Shown: positions 1-8,939, counted from the stretch's first letter. The stretch is 64,000 nucleotides of DNA from Sporosarcina psychrophila (GCF_001590685.1 NZ_CP014616.1:4215001-4279000), one strand, 5' to 3'. Made by a program: numbers and translations. Notes: a model not told the origin generated them from the letters alone.

Positions 1-2
1 CC

Positions 3-1703
3 GGGCGCAAAGTCGAAGGAGCCAGCACAATTACCATGCAATATGCGAAAAACTTGTATTTGACGTTTGAAAAGACATGGAAACGGAAAATCACTGAAGC
101 ACTTTATGCCTATCGAATGGAAATATTTTACGAAAAAGATGTCATCTTAGAAGGTTATTTGAATACTGTTTACTTCGGACATGGCATGTATGGTGTCGAG
201 GCGGCAAGTAAGTTTTATTTCGGAAAGTCAGCAAAAGATCTGACGTTAGAGGAATCCGCCGTTATTACTGCCATCGCGAAAGGTCCTTCGGTTTATTCGC
301 CTATTGAAAATCCCGAGAAATCGAGGGAACGAACATTGCTGGTATTGTCACTTATGGAGGCGCAAGGGTACATTACTGCGCGCCAAGAAGAACGGGCGAC
401 GAACGAACAAATTACGTTAAAAAACCGCGAATGGGCTGACTCTAAGCGCGTTGCCCCTTATTTTCTGGATGAAGTGTGGCGTGAGGCTGAAAAAGTACTT
501 GTAGCGAAAGGACGCTATCCGGCAGAAGGTGGTTGGACAATCCGGACAACGCTGGATCCACTTCACCAACAAGCCGCCGAAGAAACGATCGCTAAATGGA
601 TGCCGGATAGCGGTTTACAAGTTGGGTTCATGTCGATAGAAACAGGAACGGGTGCAATCACATCGCTCATAGGTGGGATAAATTATACCGAAAGTCCGTT
701 CAACCGGGCGACCCAAGCAAAGCGTCAGCCCGGCTCGGCGATGAAACCTATTTTGTATGCAGCTGCACTCGAAGATGGGTTCAGTCCACTGACATTTTTA
801 TCGACGGAAAAAACCATTTTCACTTATGATGAAGGCCGTTCGACGTATGAACCAAACAATGTGAACGGTAAATTTGCTGGCCACCCTATCTCGCTTGCGC
901 AGGCACTGGCTATTTCCGATAATATTTACGCAGTGAAAACGCTTGAAGATATCGGTTATAAGAAATTCAGCAAAATGGCTGAACGTCTTGGCGTTGACGG
1001 TGAATTCGAAGAATCTCCTGCAACCGCACTTGGCACTTCACTTGTCACACTTTCTGACATGACAAATGCCTATAACCGAGTTGCGTCAGGCGGTATCGAA
1101 ACAGTCCCAACGACGATTCTATCCATATCAGATGCAGACGGAAAAACGGTCTATGAACATCCGAAGCAAAGCAAGAAACATGTCATCAGCGAACAGGATG
1201 CATTTGTTCTTACTCATCTGATGACTGGTATGTTCGATCCAGTGTTCAACGATTATTCTACTGCCACTGGTTTATCTATGCGCTCAAAACAGACGCGGCC
1301 CTATGCAGCAAAATCTGGAACGACGATTTCGGATCAATACTTAATTGGCTACACCCCTTCACTAACGGCGGGGATTTGGACCGGATATGATGTCGGAAAG
1401 CAACTGACCGACACGACGGATAAAGCGGCATCGAAAAAAATATGGATCGACTTCATGGAGACCGTAAATCGCGGTCTTCCACCCGAACCGTTCATCCCTC
1501 CGAATGGAGTCAATGGCGTCATCATTGACGTTGACACAGGTGGTATCGCTGTAAATGAATGCGAGAAACAACGGCTTGTTTATGTAAAAGAAAAGGATAT
1601 GCCACAAAAGCTATGTACGGATAAAGTGCTACGAGAACAGCGCACAGTAGGCGAAACTGACGGGAAGAAGTTTGAACTATTTCCGTTTTCGTTTTTTGAG
1701 TGA
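3..1703 (+). CDS. pbpG: Class A penicillin-binding protein, 5' end outside window
   Basis: Bifunctional peptidoglycan polymerase: an N-terminal GT51 glycosyltransferase makes glycan strands and a C-terminal transpeptidase cross-links them outside the membrane. The reading frame is open to the left edge and already shows the GT51 motif GASTITMQ, so the start and membrane anchor lie upstream. Transpeptidase motifs are intact: SAMK (serine codon 735-737), SDN (915-923) and KSG (1311-1319). B. subtilis has pbpG (PBP2d, forespore) next to ywhD, so I use that symbol; another PBP1a-type paralogue is possible. There is no terminator directly after the stop. Instead the TGA stop is itself the first TGAT of a 20 bp repeat array that runs to a strong terminator at 2179. 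Confidence 0.9.
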   Translation, partial: GRKVEGASTITMQYAKNLYLTFEKTWKRKITEALYAYRMEIFYEKDVILEGYLNTVYFGHGMYGVEAASKFYFGKSAKDLTLEESAVITAIAKGPSVYSPIENPEKSRERTLLVLSLMEAQGYITARQEERATNEQITLKNREWADSKRVAPYFLDEVWREAEKVLVAKGRYPAEGGWTIRTTLDPLHQQAAEETIAKWMPDSGLQVGFMSIETGTGAITSLIGGINYTESPFNRATQAKRQPGSAMKPILYAAALEDGFSPLTFLSTEKTIFTYDEGRSTYEPNNVNGKFAGHPISLAQALAISDNIYAVKTLEDIGYKKFSKMAERLGVDGEFEESPATALGTSLVTLSDMTNAYNRVASGGIETVPTTILSISDADGKTVYEHPKQSKKHVISEQDAFVLTHLMTGMFDPVFNDYSTATGLSMRSKQTRPYAAKSGTTISDQYLIGYTPSLTAGIWTGYDVGKQLTDTTDKAASKKIWIDFMETVNRGLPPEPFIPPNGVNGVIIDVDTGGIAVNECEKQRLVYVKEKDMPQKLCTDKVLREQRTVGETDGKKFELFPFSFFE

Positions 1704-2166
1704 TTTTGGTGTTGAGGATATGATTGGTTGGTGTGGGATATGATCGGGTGGCGCTGGGTTATGATCGGTTTGCGCGGGATATGATCGGGCGGCACTGGTT
1801 ATGATCGGTTTGCGCGGGATATGATCGGACGGCACTGGATATGATCGGTTGGTGTGGGATATGATCGGGTGGCGCTGGGTTATGATCGGTTTGCGCGGGA
1901 TATGATCGGGCGGCACTGGTTATGATCGGGGCGAGTGGGATATGATCGGGCGGCGCTGGTTATGATCGGTTCGCGTGGGATATGATTGGTCAGGGCTCAT
2001 TTTTGATCGGGTCGGGTGGGATATGATCGGGCGGCGCTGGGTTATGATCGGTTTGCGCGGGATATGATCGGTCAGCGCTGGGTTATGATCGGTTTGCGCG
2101 GGATATGATCGGGCGGCACTGGTTATGATCGGTTTGCGCGGAATATGATCGGGCGGCGCTCCCGAA
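1701..2166 (+). repeat. Tandem 20-21 bp repeat array 1, core TATGATCGG
   Basis: Twenty-two units are visible, with TGAT spaced 20 bp (most) or 21 bp apart from 1721 to 2146. The pbpG stop codon at 1701 acts as a degenerate unit zero, 20 bp upstream. Unit consensus is about TATGATCGGKYKGCGYKGGR. Two unit types roughly alternate (GGTTTGCGCGGGA and GGGCGGCACTGGT). Nearly every unit carries a GATC. Sense-strand TGA triplets close all frames; the antisense strand is open only because it lacks stops. The array lies between the pbpG stop and its terminator, so it should be transcribed as 3' UTR. The same family recurs at 16560 and, inverted, at 60893. Confidence 0.95.
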
Positions 2167-2178
2167 TTCATCAAAATC

Positions 2179-2226
2179 AAAAAAGCTTTCCTCTCCCGAA
2201 TTAAATCGGGGAAGGAAAGCTTTTTT
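2179..2226 (+). terminator. Strong terminator after pbpG and array 1
   Basis: Long stem AAAGCTTTCCTCTCCCGA paired with its near-complement, loop around 2201-2205, followed by TTTTTT. A-rich on the 5' side, so it could work both ways. From 2227 to 2409 I see no gene. Confidence 0.85.
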
Positions 2227-2409
2227 ACCGTTCAAGGCGTCCTGCTAAATGGTGTATCGCGCTTGGGTTTGTTTGATACGTTATTCATCAGGGAGTGCAC
2301 GATTCCGGTTGTCCTAGCTTACAATTGCAAGCTGTGATTTCAGTGTACTGCCTTTCAAGCTGACATTCAACCTCGGATTGAGAAGTATGCGGAATTTGTC
2401 ACTTTTTGT

Positions 2410-2940
2410 TCACAACTCCGGCGAATCCACACTCAAATCAACATGCAGTTTTGGTTCGCTTCTGTCCCACATTTCCTTGTTATGAGCAGCAAGGAATTCA
2501 GCTAAAATCTGCTTTGATTTATCATCCATATGATCAACAATGATATTCCGTTTCATCGATTTATCCATCCGATTAACGTGATCGGCAAGCACTTTATACC
2601 CTCGGCGTTTTTCACGATTAACGACCATTTCACACGCTGTAACGCCCGCATAATAAGGCCCTTGTTCGCGGAAATCGATTGTTACCCAGACAAGCCAATA
2701 TGGTTTGCCACCTTCTGAATCTTCGCGGTTCAGCGTAAATTTGACACCGCGTTCTGTATCGCTTCTAGCATGCATCGCACCTATCTCAATACGCGCAACG
2801 CCTTCATTGACATCGATAATGACAGGTGACACGTTTTCAAGTGACAACGAACCAATCCCGTACCCGCCATGACCGTCAGTCGGATCGTCCTTTATAATTG
2901 TGAAACCCAATTTCTGTTTCGGTTTATTTTCATTTGTCAT
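2410..2940 (-). CDS. ywhD: YwhD family protein
   Basis: Soluble 176-residue protein without signal peptide or membrane segment. It matches the YwhD family of Bacillales, whose function is unknown to me. Visible features are an N-terminal lysine-rich start, a glycine-rich stretch GGYGIGSLSLE near residues 25-35 and an acidic C-terminus. ATG start with SD GGAGGGG at good spacing. It sits between pbpG and the tautomerase gene as in B. subtilis, and is divergent from the tautomerase gene across 68 bp. No terminator is obvious downstream. Confidence 0.85.
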   Translation of the reverse strand: MTNENKPKQKLGFTIIKDDPTDGHGGYGIGSLSLENVSPVIIDVNEGVARIEIGAMHARSDTERGVKFTLNREDSEGGKPYWLVWVTIDFREQGPYYAGVTACEMVVNREKRRGYKVLADHVNRMDKSMKRNIIVDHMDDKSKQILAEFLAAHNKEMWDRSEPKLHVDLSVDSPEL

Positions 2941-3008
2941 TTATTCGTCCCCTCCAAATCTGATACTATGTATACTATACCCAATATATACAGAGAGGGG
3001 GAAATGTA

Positions 3009-3194
3009 ATGCCAATCGTAACTGTGAAAATGTTGGAAGGTCGTACAGATGAACAAAAACGTGCGCTATGCGAAAGAGTAACAGAAGCTGTTGCTGAAAC
3101 AACAGGTGCACCTGCTCAAAATGTTTCTGTCATCATTGAAGAAATGTCGAAAAACCATTATTCCATCGCTGGAAAACGTCCAAGCGATCAGTAA
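3009..3194 (+). CDS. 4-oxalocrotonate tautomerase family protein (YwhB-like)
   Basis: Sixty-one residues, the usual length of the small tautomerase subunit, which forms hexamers. It begins Met-Pro; after Met removal Pro1 is the catalytic base. Conserved VTVKMLEGRT and the SVIIEEM strand are present. SD GAGAGGGGG precedes the ATG. Physiological substrate is unknown; the B. subtilis homologue YwhB lies in the same neighbourhood. It is followed by a strong terminator, so it is probably monocistronic. Confidence 0.9.
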   Translation: MPIVTVKMLEGRTDEQKRALCERVTEAVAETTGAPAQNVSVIIEEMSKNHYSIAGKRPSDQ

Positions 3195-3203
3195 TTAATT
3201 TCC

Positions 3204-3252
3204 AAAAAGGCTGCCTCATGACGGAAAGTTTCCGACATGGGGCAGCCTTTTA
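3204..3252 (+). terminator. Terminator after tautomerase gene
   Basis: Stem AAAGGCTGCC / GGCAGCCTTT with a second inner stem (ACGGAAA/TTTCCG) and a T-rich tail. Confidence 0.85.
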
Positions 3253-3255
3253 TTA

Positions 3256-3376
3256 CTGTCCAGACTCCAAGCGTCAGCCCCTCGAGTCGCTTCTGTCCTA
3301 AAGATAAAGACAAAGAGCGTCTTTATTTTAGGCCATTCAGCGCTTGTCGGGGCTTAACGACGCTTTCCGCTTTTCT
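3256..3376 (-). repeat. Dispersed structured repeat, copy 1
   Basis: Read on the minus strand it starts GAAAAGCGGAAAGCG, has an apical hairpin AAAGAC-GCTCTTT-GTCTTT, and ends GGAGTCTGGACAG. The first G lies one base after the ywgA stop codon. The same architecture is found at 29230, 32719, 32838, 47288, 47410 and 53985. Confidence 0.85.
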
Positions 3377-3883
3377 TTACTGAACCGCGTACGTTTGAAT
3401 TTCACTTATGAAGTCAAATGCAGCCGTCATCTCCTCCGCAGAGAAGTTCAGTTTATTTTTCACGATAAGGACTTTAGCGATTTGCTCGTCCTTGTCAAGA
3501 TGATCAAAGTACAGCAATGTCGAAACGAGTTCGAGGAAACGGGAGCTCTTGACGTTCATGCTGTCGATGCAGGTCCCTAGCATTGCGTGGGCAGCGTCTG
3601 CCATTTCGAGGAAACCCGCCCCCTCGCCTGTCACTTGATAGCTATATTGGACGTACGATCCTTTGTCCGTACACTGCTCCGCCAGAAATCCCATTTCGCA
3701 TAGTTCCTCAATACGCAACGTTAATTCTTCCGAGTAGGGTCCGTACATGTGAAGCTCATATTTTTCAGCGAATGGGAAATTCATCTTTTTCGCAATATAA
3801 ATCATTTTTTGTAACTTTTTTCGTCCAGTGACTTCATTTGCCATTGAGATGAATTGCACAATTTTAGCGTGTTCTGATAACAC
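3377..3883 (-). CDS. ywgA: YwgA family protein
   Basis: 168-residue soluble protein of the YwgA family. The N-terminal half (GRKKLQKMIYIAKK, then YGPYSEEL) resembles the small helical domain found in SocA/Panacea-like and YwgA proteins. The biochemical role is unknown. GTG start at 3883 with SD GAGGGAAG; it begins 12 bp after the ywfO stop, so the two form an operon, as the B. subtilis synteny suggests. Its stop codon touches a dispersed repeat element. Confidence 0.8.
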   Translation of the reverse strand: MLSEHAKIVQFISMANEVTGRKKLQKMIYIAKKMNFPFAEKYELHMYGPYSEELTLRIEELCEMGFLAEQCTDKGSYVQYSYQVTGEGAGFLEMADAAHAMLGTCIDSMNVKSSRFLELVSTLLYFDHLDKDEQIAKVLIVKNKLNFSAEEMTAAFDFISEIQTYAVQ

Positions 3884-3895
3884 CTTCCCTCACAC

Positions 3896-5194
3896 CTACC
3901 CTTTCAGCATATCTAAAATTCGGCCATACAGCGGATTTTGTTCTTTTCCTGCTTCCAAAACATCTTCCGGGAAATAGATTTTATGGTCTGTTCGTCTTTT
4001 ACCCGAAATCGCATCTACGACATCCGATGAACGCGATAATTCGCTTAAGTCCCCATTTCGCATTTGTAAGTATATCGGTAAGCGTTCGTTTTCTTCACCT
4101 GGACCGTAAAAGTCGTAAGGTAAATCTGACGACGAATCTGTAACCAGGTAATAAGCCGGATCAATTCCTGCTTCCTTGAATAACTGCTCGAGTTCACCGA
4201 TTTTCCGGTATTCTGTTGCCGGATCAAATTCTGCGTACTGGAACAATCTTCTATTGATAAACCGATAGCAAAGGTCCGACAAGATTGCGTCGTCTTCCTT
4301 CATCCACATTTGGAAATAGGTTAATAAAATACTTTCATCAAGCGCAATATAGTCTTCAAGCAGAAATGTCTTATCAAAAAAAGAGCGGAAATGGACAGGT
4401 TCTTGTTTAAAGATATACCCGCTTTCATGTAATTGCTTTGCACGGTGTAAAATTTTGATCAAAATAACTTCAGCGCTACGTGACACTGGATGGAAATAGA
4501 CTTGCCAGTACATCTGGTAACGGCTCATTATATAATCTTCCACTGCGTGCATACCGCTATATTTAATAACCGCCTGTTCTTCTGTAGGTCGCATGACACG
4601 CAGAATACGTTCCATATCGAAATGACCGTACGACACCCCTGTAAAATAAGCGTCACGCTGTAAATAATCCATCCGATCGGCATCAATTTGACTTGAAATC
4701 AGACTGACGACAAGCTTATCCGGATAGGTTTTCCCAATTATATCAGCCACTTTTTGTGGGAAATCAGGTGCCACACGACGAAGCACTGCATTTACTTCTG
4801 TGTCCCCTAACAAAATCGCTTGCGTAAATTGTTCATGATCGAGATCGAACACTTTTTCAAAGGCGTGCGAAAACGGACCGTGTCCTAGATCATGCAACAG
4901 CGCCGCACACATCGTTACTAGCCGTTCCTCATTGTTCCATTCAGGCCTGCCACTGAAACCGTCGTCAATGATGCGTCTGACGATTTCATAGACACCGAGC
5001 GAATGGTGAAACCTACTATGCTCCGCCCCATGAAATACGAGATACGTCGTGCCTAGTTGTTTGATCCGGCGAAGGCGCTGAAATTCACTTGTGCCAATAA
5101 CGTCCCAAATCACTTTATCGCGCACGTGAATATATCGATGCACAGGATCTTTGAAAACTTTTTCTTCGACCAGTTTTTCATCTTTGTATTCCAT
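3896..5194 (-). CDS. ywfO: HD-domain phosphohydrolase YwfO
   Basis: 432-residue member of the SAMHD1/dGTPase-like HD superfamily. Metal ligands of the HD motif are visible: His63-His64 in RFHHSLG, His101-Asp102 in LLHDLGHGPFSHAFE, and a later Asp in DADRMDYLQRD around residue 187. Relatives hydrolyse (d)NTPs; I infer nucleotide triphosphohydrolase activity without knowing the substrate. ATG at 5194 with SD GGAGGTG. First gene of a ywfO-ywgA operon, divergent from rsfA. Confidence 0.88.
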   Translation of the reverse strand: MEYKDEKLVEEKVFKDPVHRYIHVRDKVIWDVIGTSEFQRLRRIKQLGTTYLVFHGAEHSRFHHSLGVYEIVRRIIDDGFSGRPEWNNEERLVTMCAALLHDLGHGPFSHAFEKVFDLDHEQFTQAILLGDTEVNAVLRRVAPDFPQKVADIIGKTYPDKLVVSLISSQIDADRMDYLQRDAYFTGVSYGHFDMERILRVMRPTEEQAVIKYSGMHAVEDYIMSRYQMYWQVYFHPVSRSAEVILIKILHRAKQLHESGYIFKQEPVHFRSFFDKTFLLEDYIALDESILLTYFQMWMKEDDAILSDLCYRFINRRLFQYAEFDPATEYRKIGELEQLFKEAGIDPAYYLVTDSSSDLPYDFYGPGEENERLPIYLQMRNGDLSELSRSSDVVDAISGKRRTDHKIYFPEDVLEAGKEQNPLYGRILDMLKG

Positions 5195-5376
5195 AGTGCA
5201 CCTCCGTCAACTCATTCCCTTTAGTATAATCGTAAAAATGGTTCGTAGGAAGATGGAAAAAGGTTCATTTGAGTGAAAAAAAGATAGAATGCTTTTTTCA
5301 TTATGAATAAAGTAACGAAATCCTGTCCACACTGACCGTAGAAAGAGACTATGAACATATGACTGGAGGCACGGAG

Positions 5377-6015
5377 ATGGTGAAAGTTAGACAGGATGCT
5401 TGGATTGAAGAAAACGATACTTTATTAGCCGACACAGTACTACGACATGTTCGCGAAGGTAGTACACAACTTAGCGCTTTCGAAGAAGTTGGGGACGCGC
5501 TCAACAGAACGGCAGCAGCTTGCGGGTTCAGATGGAACGCAGTTGTAAGACGTGATTATGAAAAAGAGCTTTCGGACGCGAAGAAAGAACGCAAACAAGC
5601 AATACGTGTACTTGGAAAAGACTTTAAACGACGGGGACAACAATTATATAGCCCTTCGCAAGGACTAGAGGAAGAACAAAAGATTTCCGTTCCGTTATCA
5701 GCACTCTCACTCGATACGGTTATCGCATTTCTTGTCCGCATGCATCACACAGGCGTGGGAGATAACGAGTCACTTCGCTGGAGGCAAACTGCTAAAATCG
5801 CGAATGAAAAGTCGGAGCAACTCCAAAAAGAAATCGAAAAACTGCAACAGGAAAATAAAACCCTGCGCGCCGATTACGAACAATTTGTTCAAATTATGAA
5901 CCGCGCACGCCGTCTCGTCACGCTAGATGATGATGCTGATCGCACAGCACCGGTTTTCAAAATGGAGCAAAATGGAAACCTAGTTTCAAAAGAACCGCCT
6001 ATCAATCATCATTGA
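5377..6015 (+). CDS. rsfA: Prespore-specific transcriptional regulator RsfA
   Basis: 212-residue DNA-binding protein. The N-terminal 50 residues form a Myb/SANT-like helix-turn-helix (RQDAWIEENDTLLADTV, then AAACGFRWN), typical of RsfA, which tunes sigma-F genes in the forespore of B. subtilis. A coiled coil (about residues 140-175, SEQLQKEIEKLQQENKTLR) probably drives dimerisation. I chose ATG 5377: SD GGAGG (5365-5369) has a 7 nt spacer there, whereas ATG 5359 has none. The last residues (EPPINHH) are encoded by the terminator stem itself. Confidence 0.88.
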   Translation: MVKVRQDAWIEENDTLLADTVLRHVREGSTQLSAFEEVGDALNRTAAACGFRWNAVVRRDYEKELSDAKKERKQAIRVLGKDFKRRGQQLYSPSQGLEEEQKISVPLSALSLDTVIAFLVRMHHTGVGDNESLRWRQTAKIANEKSEQLQKEIEKLQQENKTLRADYEQFVQIMNRARRLVTLDDDADRTAPVFKMEQNGNLVSKEPPINHH

Positions 6016-6028
6016 TAGGCGGTTTTTC
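5993..6028 (+). terminator. Terminator overlapping the 3' end of rsfA
   Basis: Stem AACCGCCTATCAA / TTGATAGGCGGTT, loop TCATCA, then TTTT. The stop codon (6013-6015) lies inside the 3' arm. Confidence 0.9.
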
Positions 6029-6045
6029 TTTGGTTTTGCTGGGGT

Positions 6046-6108
6046 GTTGTTTAGTTTTAGGAAGATGTTGTTTAGTTTGGCGAAAACGTTGTCTACTCGC
6101 CAAAATAA
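6046..6108 (+). repeat. Short 21 bp tandem repeat (3 units)
   Basis: GTTGTTTAG / GTTGTTTAG / GTTGTCTAC at 6046, 6067 and 6088, exactly 21 bp apart, directly after the rsfA terminator. On the other strand the core reads CTAAACAAC, close to the CTTAACAAC core of the array at 35809. Confidence 0.6.
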
Positions 6109-6136
6109 CGCTTTCTCCCACTACTAAACCGATTGT

Positions 6137-6979
6137 TCATCCGCGCGCCAGCATTTTTTGATTGCGTTCGAAGACTCGGTTCAAATAAAAGGTGTATAAC
6201 TCCATTTCTTCCGGTTTCAAGCCGCCTATCTCCACATGATCCGCAAGCTCGCGCAACATAAGCTGGATACGAATAACAACATCGTTCACCGTGAGCGGCA
6301 TGTCCAGAAGTTCTGACAGGGATGCCATCACTTCCGGTTTAATGACCGGATAAGTGAACTTCGTTTCTTCTCCCTGCAAGCCCGTTTCGTAAAAATCACG
6401 GATTAGCTCAGCACGTTCCGCCCCACTTCCTTCAACGCAAAGGTAGACTTGGACTGCGATACCTTGACGCAATCTACGCTGTGAAATACCGGCAAATTTG
6501 CGGCCATCAATACTCAAATCATACGAGCCCGGACAATATGATCCTACAATTTCATAGGCTTCAATACGGTCTCCTGCTTCCGGAAAAAGCATACGAACAA
6601 ATGTGAGCATTACTTCATAACCTGCTGGAATATCGATTGAAGAGTCGAGTTCAGATAGAACAATTGATATGTTTAATACACCTTCGTCAAGCACTACTGC
6701 AAGTCCACCTGAATTGCGGACAATCGCGTTATAACCAGCATTTTCAAGTGTCGAAACTGCTTCTGTAACATGCGGTAGCCGATGATCCTGGATACCGAGC
6801 ACGACCGTTTGATTGTGCACCCATGTACGGACTGTCGGGACGCTTATCTGCTGGCCGACGAGATGACAAAGCGTATCGTCGGCGGCGAATGATTCTAGTG
6901 CGGAACGGGTACGTGTTGTCATGGATTCATCCACAAAACGCCATGTGGGAATAGTTAAAAAAGACTCATATGATATCAT
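6137..6979 (-). CDS. lipL: Octanoyl-[GcvH]:protein N-octanoyltransferase
   Basis: 280 residues of the biotin/lipoate-transferase fold. LipL moves octanoyl from GcvH to the E2 subunits of dehydrogenase complexes through a thioester on a conserved cysteine. Cys149 in SYCPGSYDLSI is the likely nucleophile. RNSGGLAVV (about 89-96) and the K161 strand (GRKFAG) fit the lipoyl-binding core. ATG start with SD TAGGAGAA. It starts 15 bp after the pta stop and is co-transcribed with it, the same arrangement as pta-ywfL in B. subtilis. Confidence 0.9.
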   Translation of the reverse strand: MISYESFLTIPTWRFVDESMTTRTRSALESFAADDTLCHLVGQQISVPTVRTWVHNQTVVLGIQDHRLPHVTEAVSTLENAGYNAIVRNSGGLAVVLDEGVLNISIVLSELDSSIDIPAGYEVMLTFVRMLFPEAGDRIEAYEIVGSYCPGSYDLSIDGRKFAGISQRRLRQGIAVQVYLCVEGSGAERAELIRDFYETGLQGEETKFTYPVIKPEVMASLSELLDMPLTVNDVVIRIQLMLRELADHVEIGGLKPEEMELYTFYLNRVFERNQKMLARG

Positions 6980-6994
6980 TCCAATTTCTCCTAC

Positions 6995-7966
6995 TCATAG
7001 ACTTTGTGCCGCGGTTAACAAGGCAAGCTTGTAGACATCGGCAGCGGAACAACCGCGTGACAAATCATTTACGGGTGCGTTCAATCCTTGAAGAATCGGG
7101 CCAATTGCTTCGTAGCCACCAAGACGCTCCGCTATTTTATAACCGATATTACCCGCTTCAAGTGATGGGAAAACGAAGACGTTCGCGTTACCTTTAATGA
7201 CTGATTCAGGTGCCTTTTTCGCAGCAATTTCCGGAACATAGGCCGCATCAAATTGGAACTCACCGTCGAGTAGCAAATCAGGTGCAAGCGATTGAGCGAT
7301 TTTCACCGCGTTCGCAACTTTTTCTGTTTCTTCCGTTACGGCAGATCCTTTTGTAGAGAAACTCAGCATCGCAACACGTGGATCCACACCGAATGCCTGC
7401 GCTGTTTTGGCGCTTTCAATCGCGATTTCAGCCAGTTCTTGCGCTGTTGGTGCAACCGTAATCGCACAATCTGCAAAGACGAGCCGTTCATCGCCTTTCA
7501 TCATAATAAAGGCCCCGCTAGTCCTTGAGATACCTGGTTTTGTTTTAATAATTTGAAGCGCCGGTCGTACGGTGTCTGCAGTTGAATGCGCTGCCCCACT
7601 CACCAATCCGTCCGCACGCCCTGTATAAACGAGCATCGTTCCAAAATAATTTACATCTGTCAATTGTTTACGTGCTTGCTCCAATGTCGCTTTGCCACCC
7701 CGACGTTCCACGAACTTTCCGGCTAGTTCTTCAAAGTAAGAAACACTCTCGGGATCAATGATATCTACTTCCGAAATATCAATTCCTGCTTCAGTTGCGA
7801 CTTCTTGCACTTCGGTTTCATTGCCAAGAAGAACTGGCTTCACAAGCCCTTCCCCTTGCAAGCGTGAAGCCGCTTCTAGTACGCGGATATCCGTTCCTTC
7901 CGGTAGGATAATCGTCTTTCTTTTGCCACTCAAACTTTCTTTAATTCCTTTAAATAAATCAGCCAT
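6995..7966 (-). CDS. pta: Phosphate acetyltransferase
   Basis: 323-residue phosphotransacetylase converting acetyl-CoA and phosphate to acetyl phosphate for overflow acetate metabolism. Seen: LPEGTDIRVLEAA at the start, VSGAAHSTADTVRPALQ (about residues 125-145) and the C-terminal ANVFVFPSLEAGNIGYK signature. I place the start at ATG 7966, which has SD AAAGGTGG seven bases upstream; an in-frame GTG at 7984 lacks one. First gene of pta-lipL. A cre-like sequence (AAAGCGTTTCA) lies upstream near 8027, but it departs from consensus. Confidence 0.95.
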   Translation of the reverse strand: MADLFKGIKESLSGKRKTIILPEGTDIRVLEAASRLQGEGLVKPVLLGNETEVQEVATEAGIDISEVDIIDPESVSYFEELAGKFVERRGGKATLEQARKQLTDVNYFGTMLVYTGRADGLVSGAAHSTADTVRPALQIIKTKPGISRTSGAFIMMKGDERLVFADCAITVAPTAQELAEIAIESAKTAQAFGVDPRVAMLSFSTKGSAVTEETEKVANAVKIAQSLAPDLLLDGEFQFDAAYVPEIAAKKAPESVIKGNANVFVFPSLEAGNIGYKIAERLGGYEAIGPILQGLNAPVNDLSRGCSAADVYKLALLTAAQSL

Positions 7967-8142
7967 TAGACAGCCACCTTTCACATACTCTCATGCTCTA
8001 AGCATACACCAATGATGCGGGTGGTAAAAGCGTTTCACTTCATGTCAAATTCGTGACAACAGCGCTAGCAAAGGACGTTTTACAGCCTTCTATGCTACAC
8101 TCATTTAAGAAGTTAATTCATAATGAAGGAGTTTGATTTCAT

Positions 8143-8892
8143 ATGATCGAAGCAGCAAAAACACTTGATGGTTGGTACGTTTTACATGATTTACGCTCGA
8201 TGGACTGGGCATCTTGGAAATTAGTTTCAAAAGAAGAACGCCAAGCAGCAGTAGAGGAATTTCTTGTTTACCTTGAAAAACTTCAAAAAACAGATGACGA
8301 TAAAACAGGAGCACATGCTTTCTATACAGTAATTGGCCAAAAAGCTGATTTCATGCTTATGACTTTGCGTCCGACAATGGACGAACTGCAAGAGCTTGAA
8401 ACGGAATTCAATAAACTCGCAATCGCTGATTTCACGATTCCAGCGTATTCGTACCTGTCAGTCGTTGAACTATCGAACTACCTTGCAGGCGAGTCCACTG
8501 ATGATCCTTATCAAAACCCATATGTACGCGGACGTCTGTACCCTGAACTTCAACGCAGCCAATACATCTGCTTCTACCCGATGGACAAGAAGCGCGATGG
8601 CGATGTCAACTGGTACATGCTCGATATGGATAAACGCAAAGAATTGATGCGCGCACACGGTTTGATTGGCCGCAGCTACGCTGGAAAAGTGAAACAAATC
8701 ATTTCCGGTTCTGTCGGTTTCGACGACTACGAATGGGGCGTTACACTGTTCGCGGACGACGTTCTTCAGTTCAAAAAGTTGATTTATGAAATGCGTTTTG
8801 ACGAAGTAAGCGCACGCTACGCTGAATTCGGCTCATTCTTTGTGGGTACGATTTTAGAAGGCGACAAAAAAGCAGCATTTTTCAACATCTAA
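8143..8892 (+). CDS. hemQ: Coproheme decarboxylase (HemQ)
   Basis: 249-residue chlorite-dismutase-fold enzyme that completes the coproporphyrin-dependent heme pathway by decarboxylating coproheme III to heme b. Tyr145 (in CFYPMDKKR) matches the catalytic tyrosine and His172 (in [16 protein letters not shown]) the proximal heme ligand. Length equals the Firmicute HemQ. SD AAGGAG lies 11 bp before ATG 8143. Divergent from pta as in B. subtilis (ywfI-pta). A terminator follows, so it is a single-gene unit. Confidence 0.95.
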   Translation: MIEAAKTLDGWYVLHDLRSMDWASWKLVSKEERQAAVEEFLVYLEKLQKTDDDKTGAHAFYTVIGQKADFMLMTLRPTMDELQELETEFNKLAIADFTIPAYSYLSVVELSNYLAGESTDDPYQNPYVRGRLYPELQRSQYICFYPMDKKRDGDVNWYMLDMDKRKELMRAHGLIGRSYAGKVKQIISGSVGFDDYEWGVTLFADDVLQFKKLIYEMRFDEVSARYAEFGSFFVGTILEGDKKAAFFNI

Positions 8893-8907
8893 ATCGTAGG
8901 TTATATC

Positions 8908-8939
8908 GCCTGACTGTGACTTTGCAGTTAGGCTTTTTT
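8908..8939 (+). terminator. Terminator after hemQ
   Basis: Stem GCCTGACTG / CAGTTAGGC with an 8-base loop, then TTTTTT. Confidence 0.88.

Noticed and set aside
1677..2180. Antisense open frames of 79 and 86 codons rich in DHIPRKPIIT-like repeats
   Set aside because: They are the complement of the tandem array; the 20 bp unit shifts frame each repeat and only the absence of stops on that strand keeps them open. No SD.
8020..8040. Catabolite-responsive element upstream of pta (AAAAGCGTTTCAC)
   Set aside because: One base short of the cre consensus on the right half; too weak to list as a feature.
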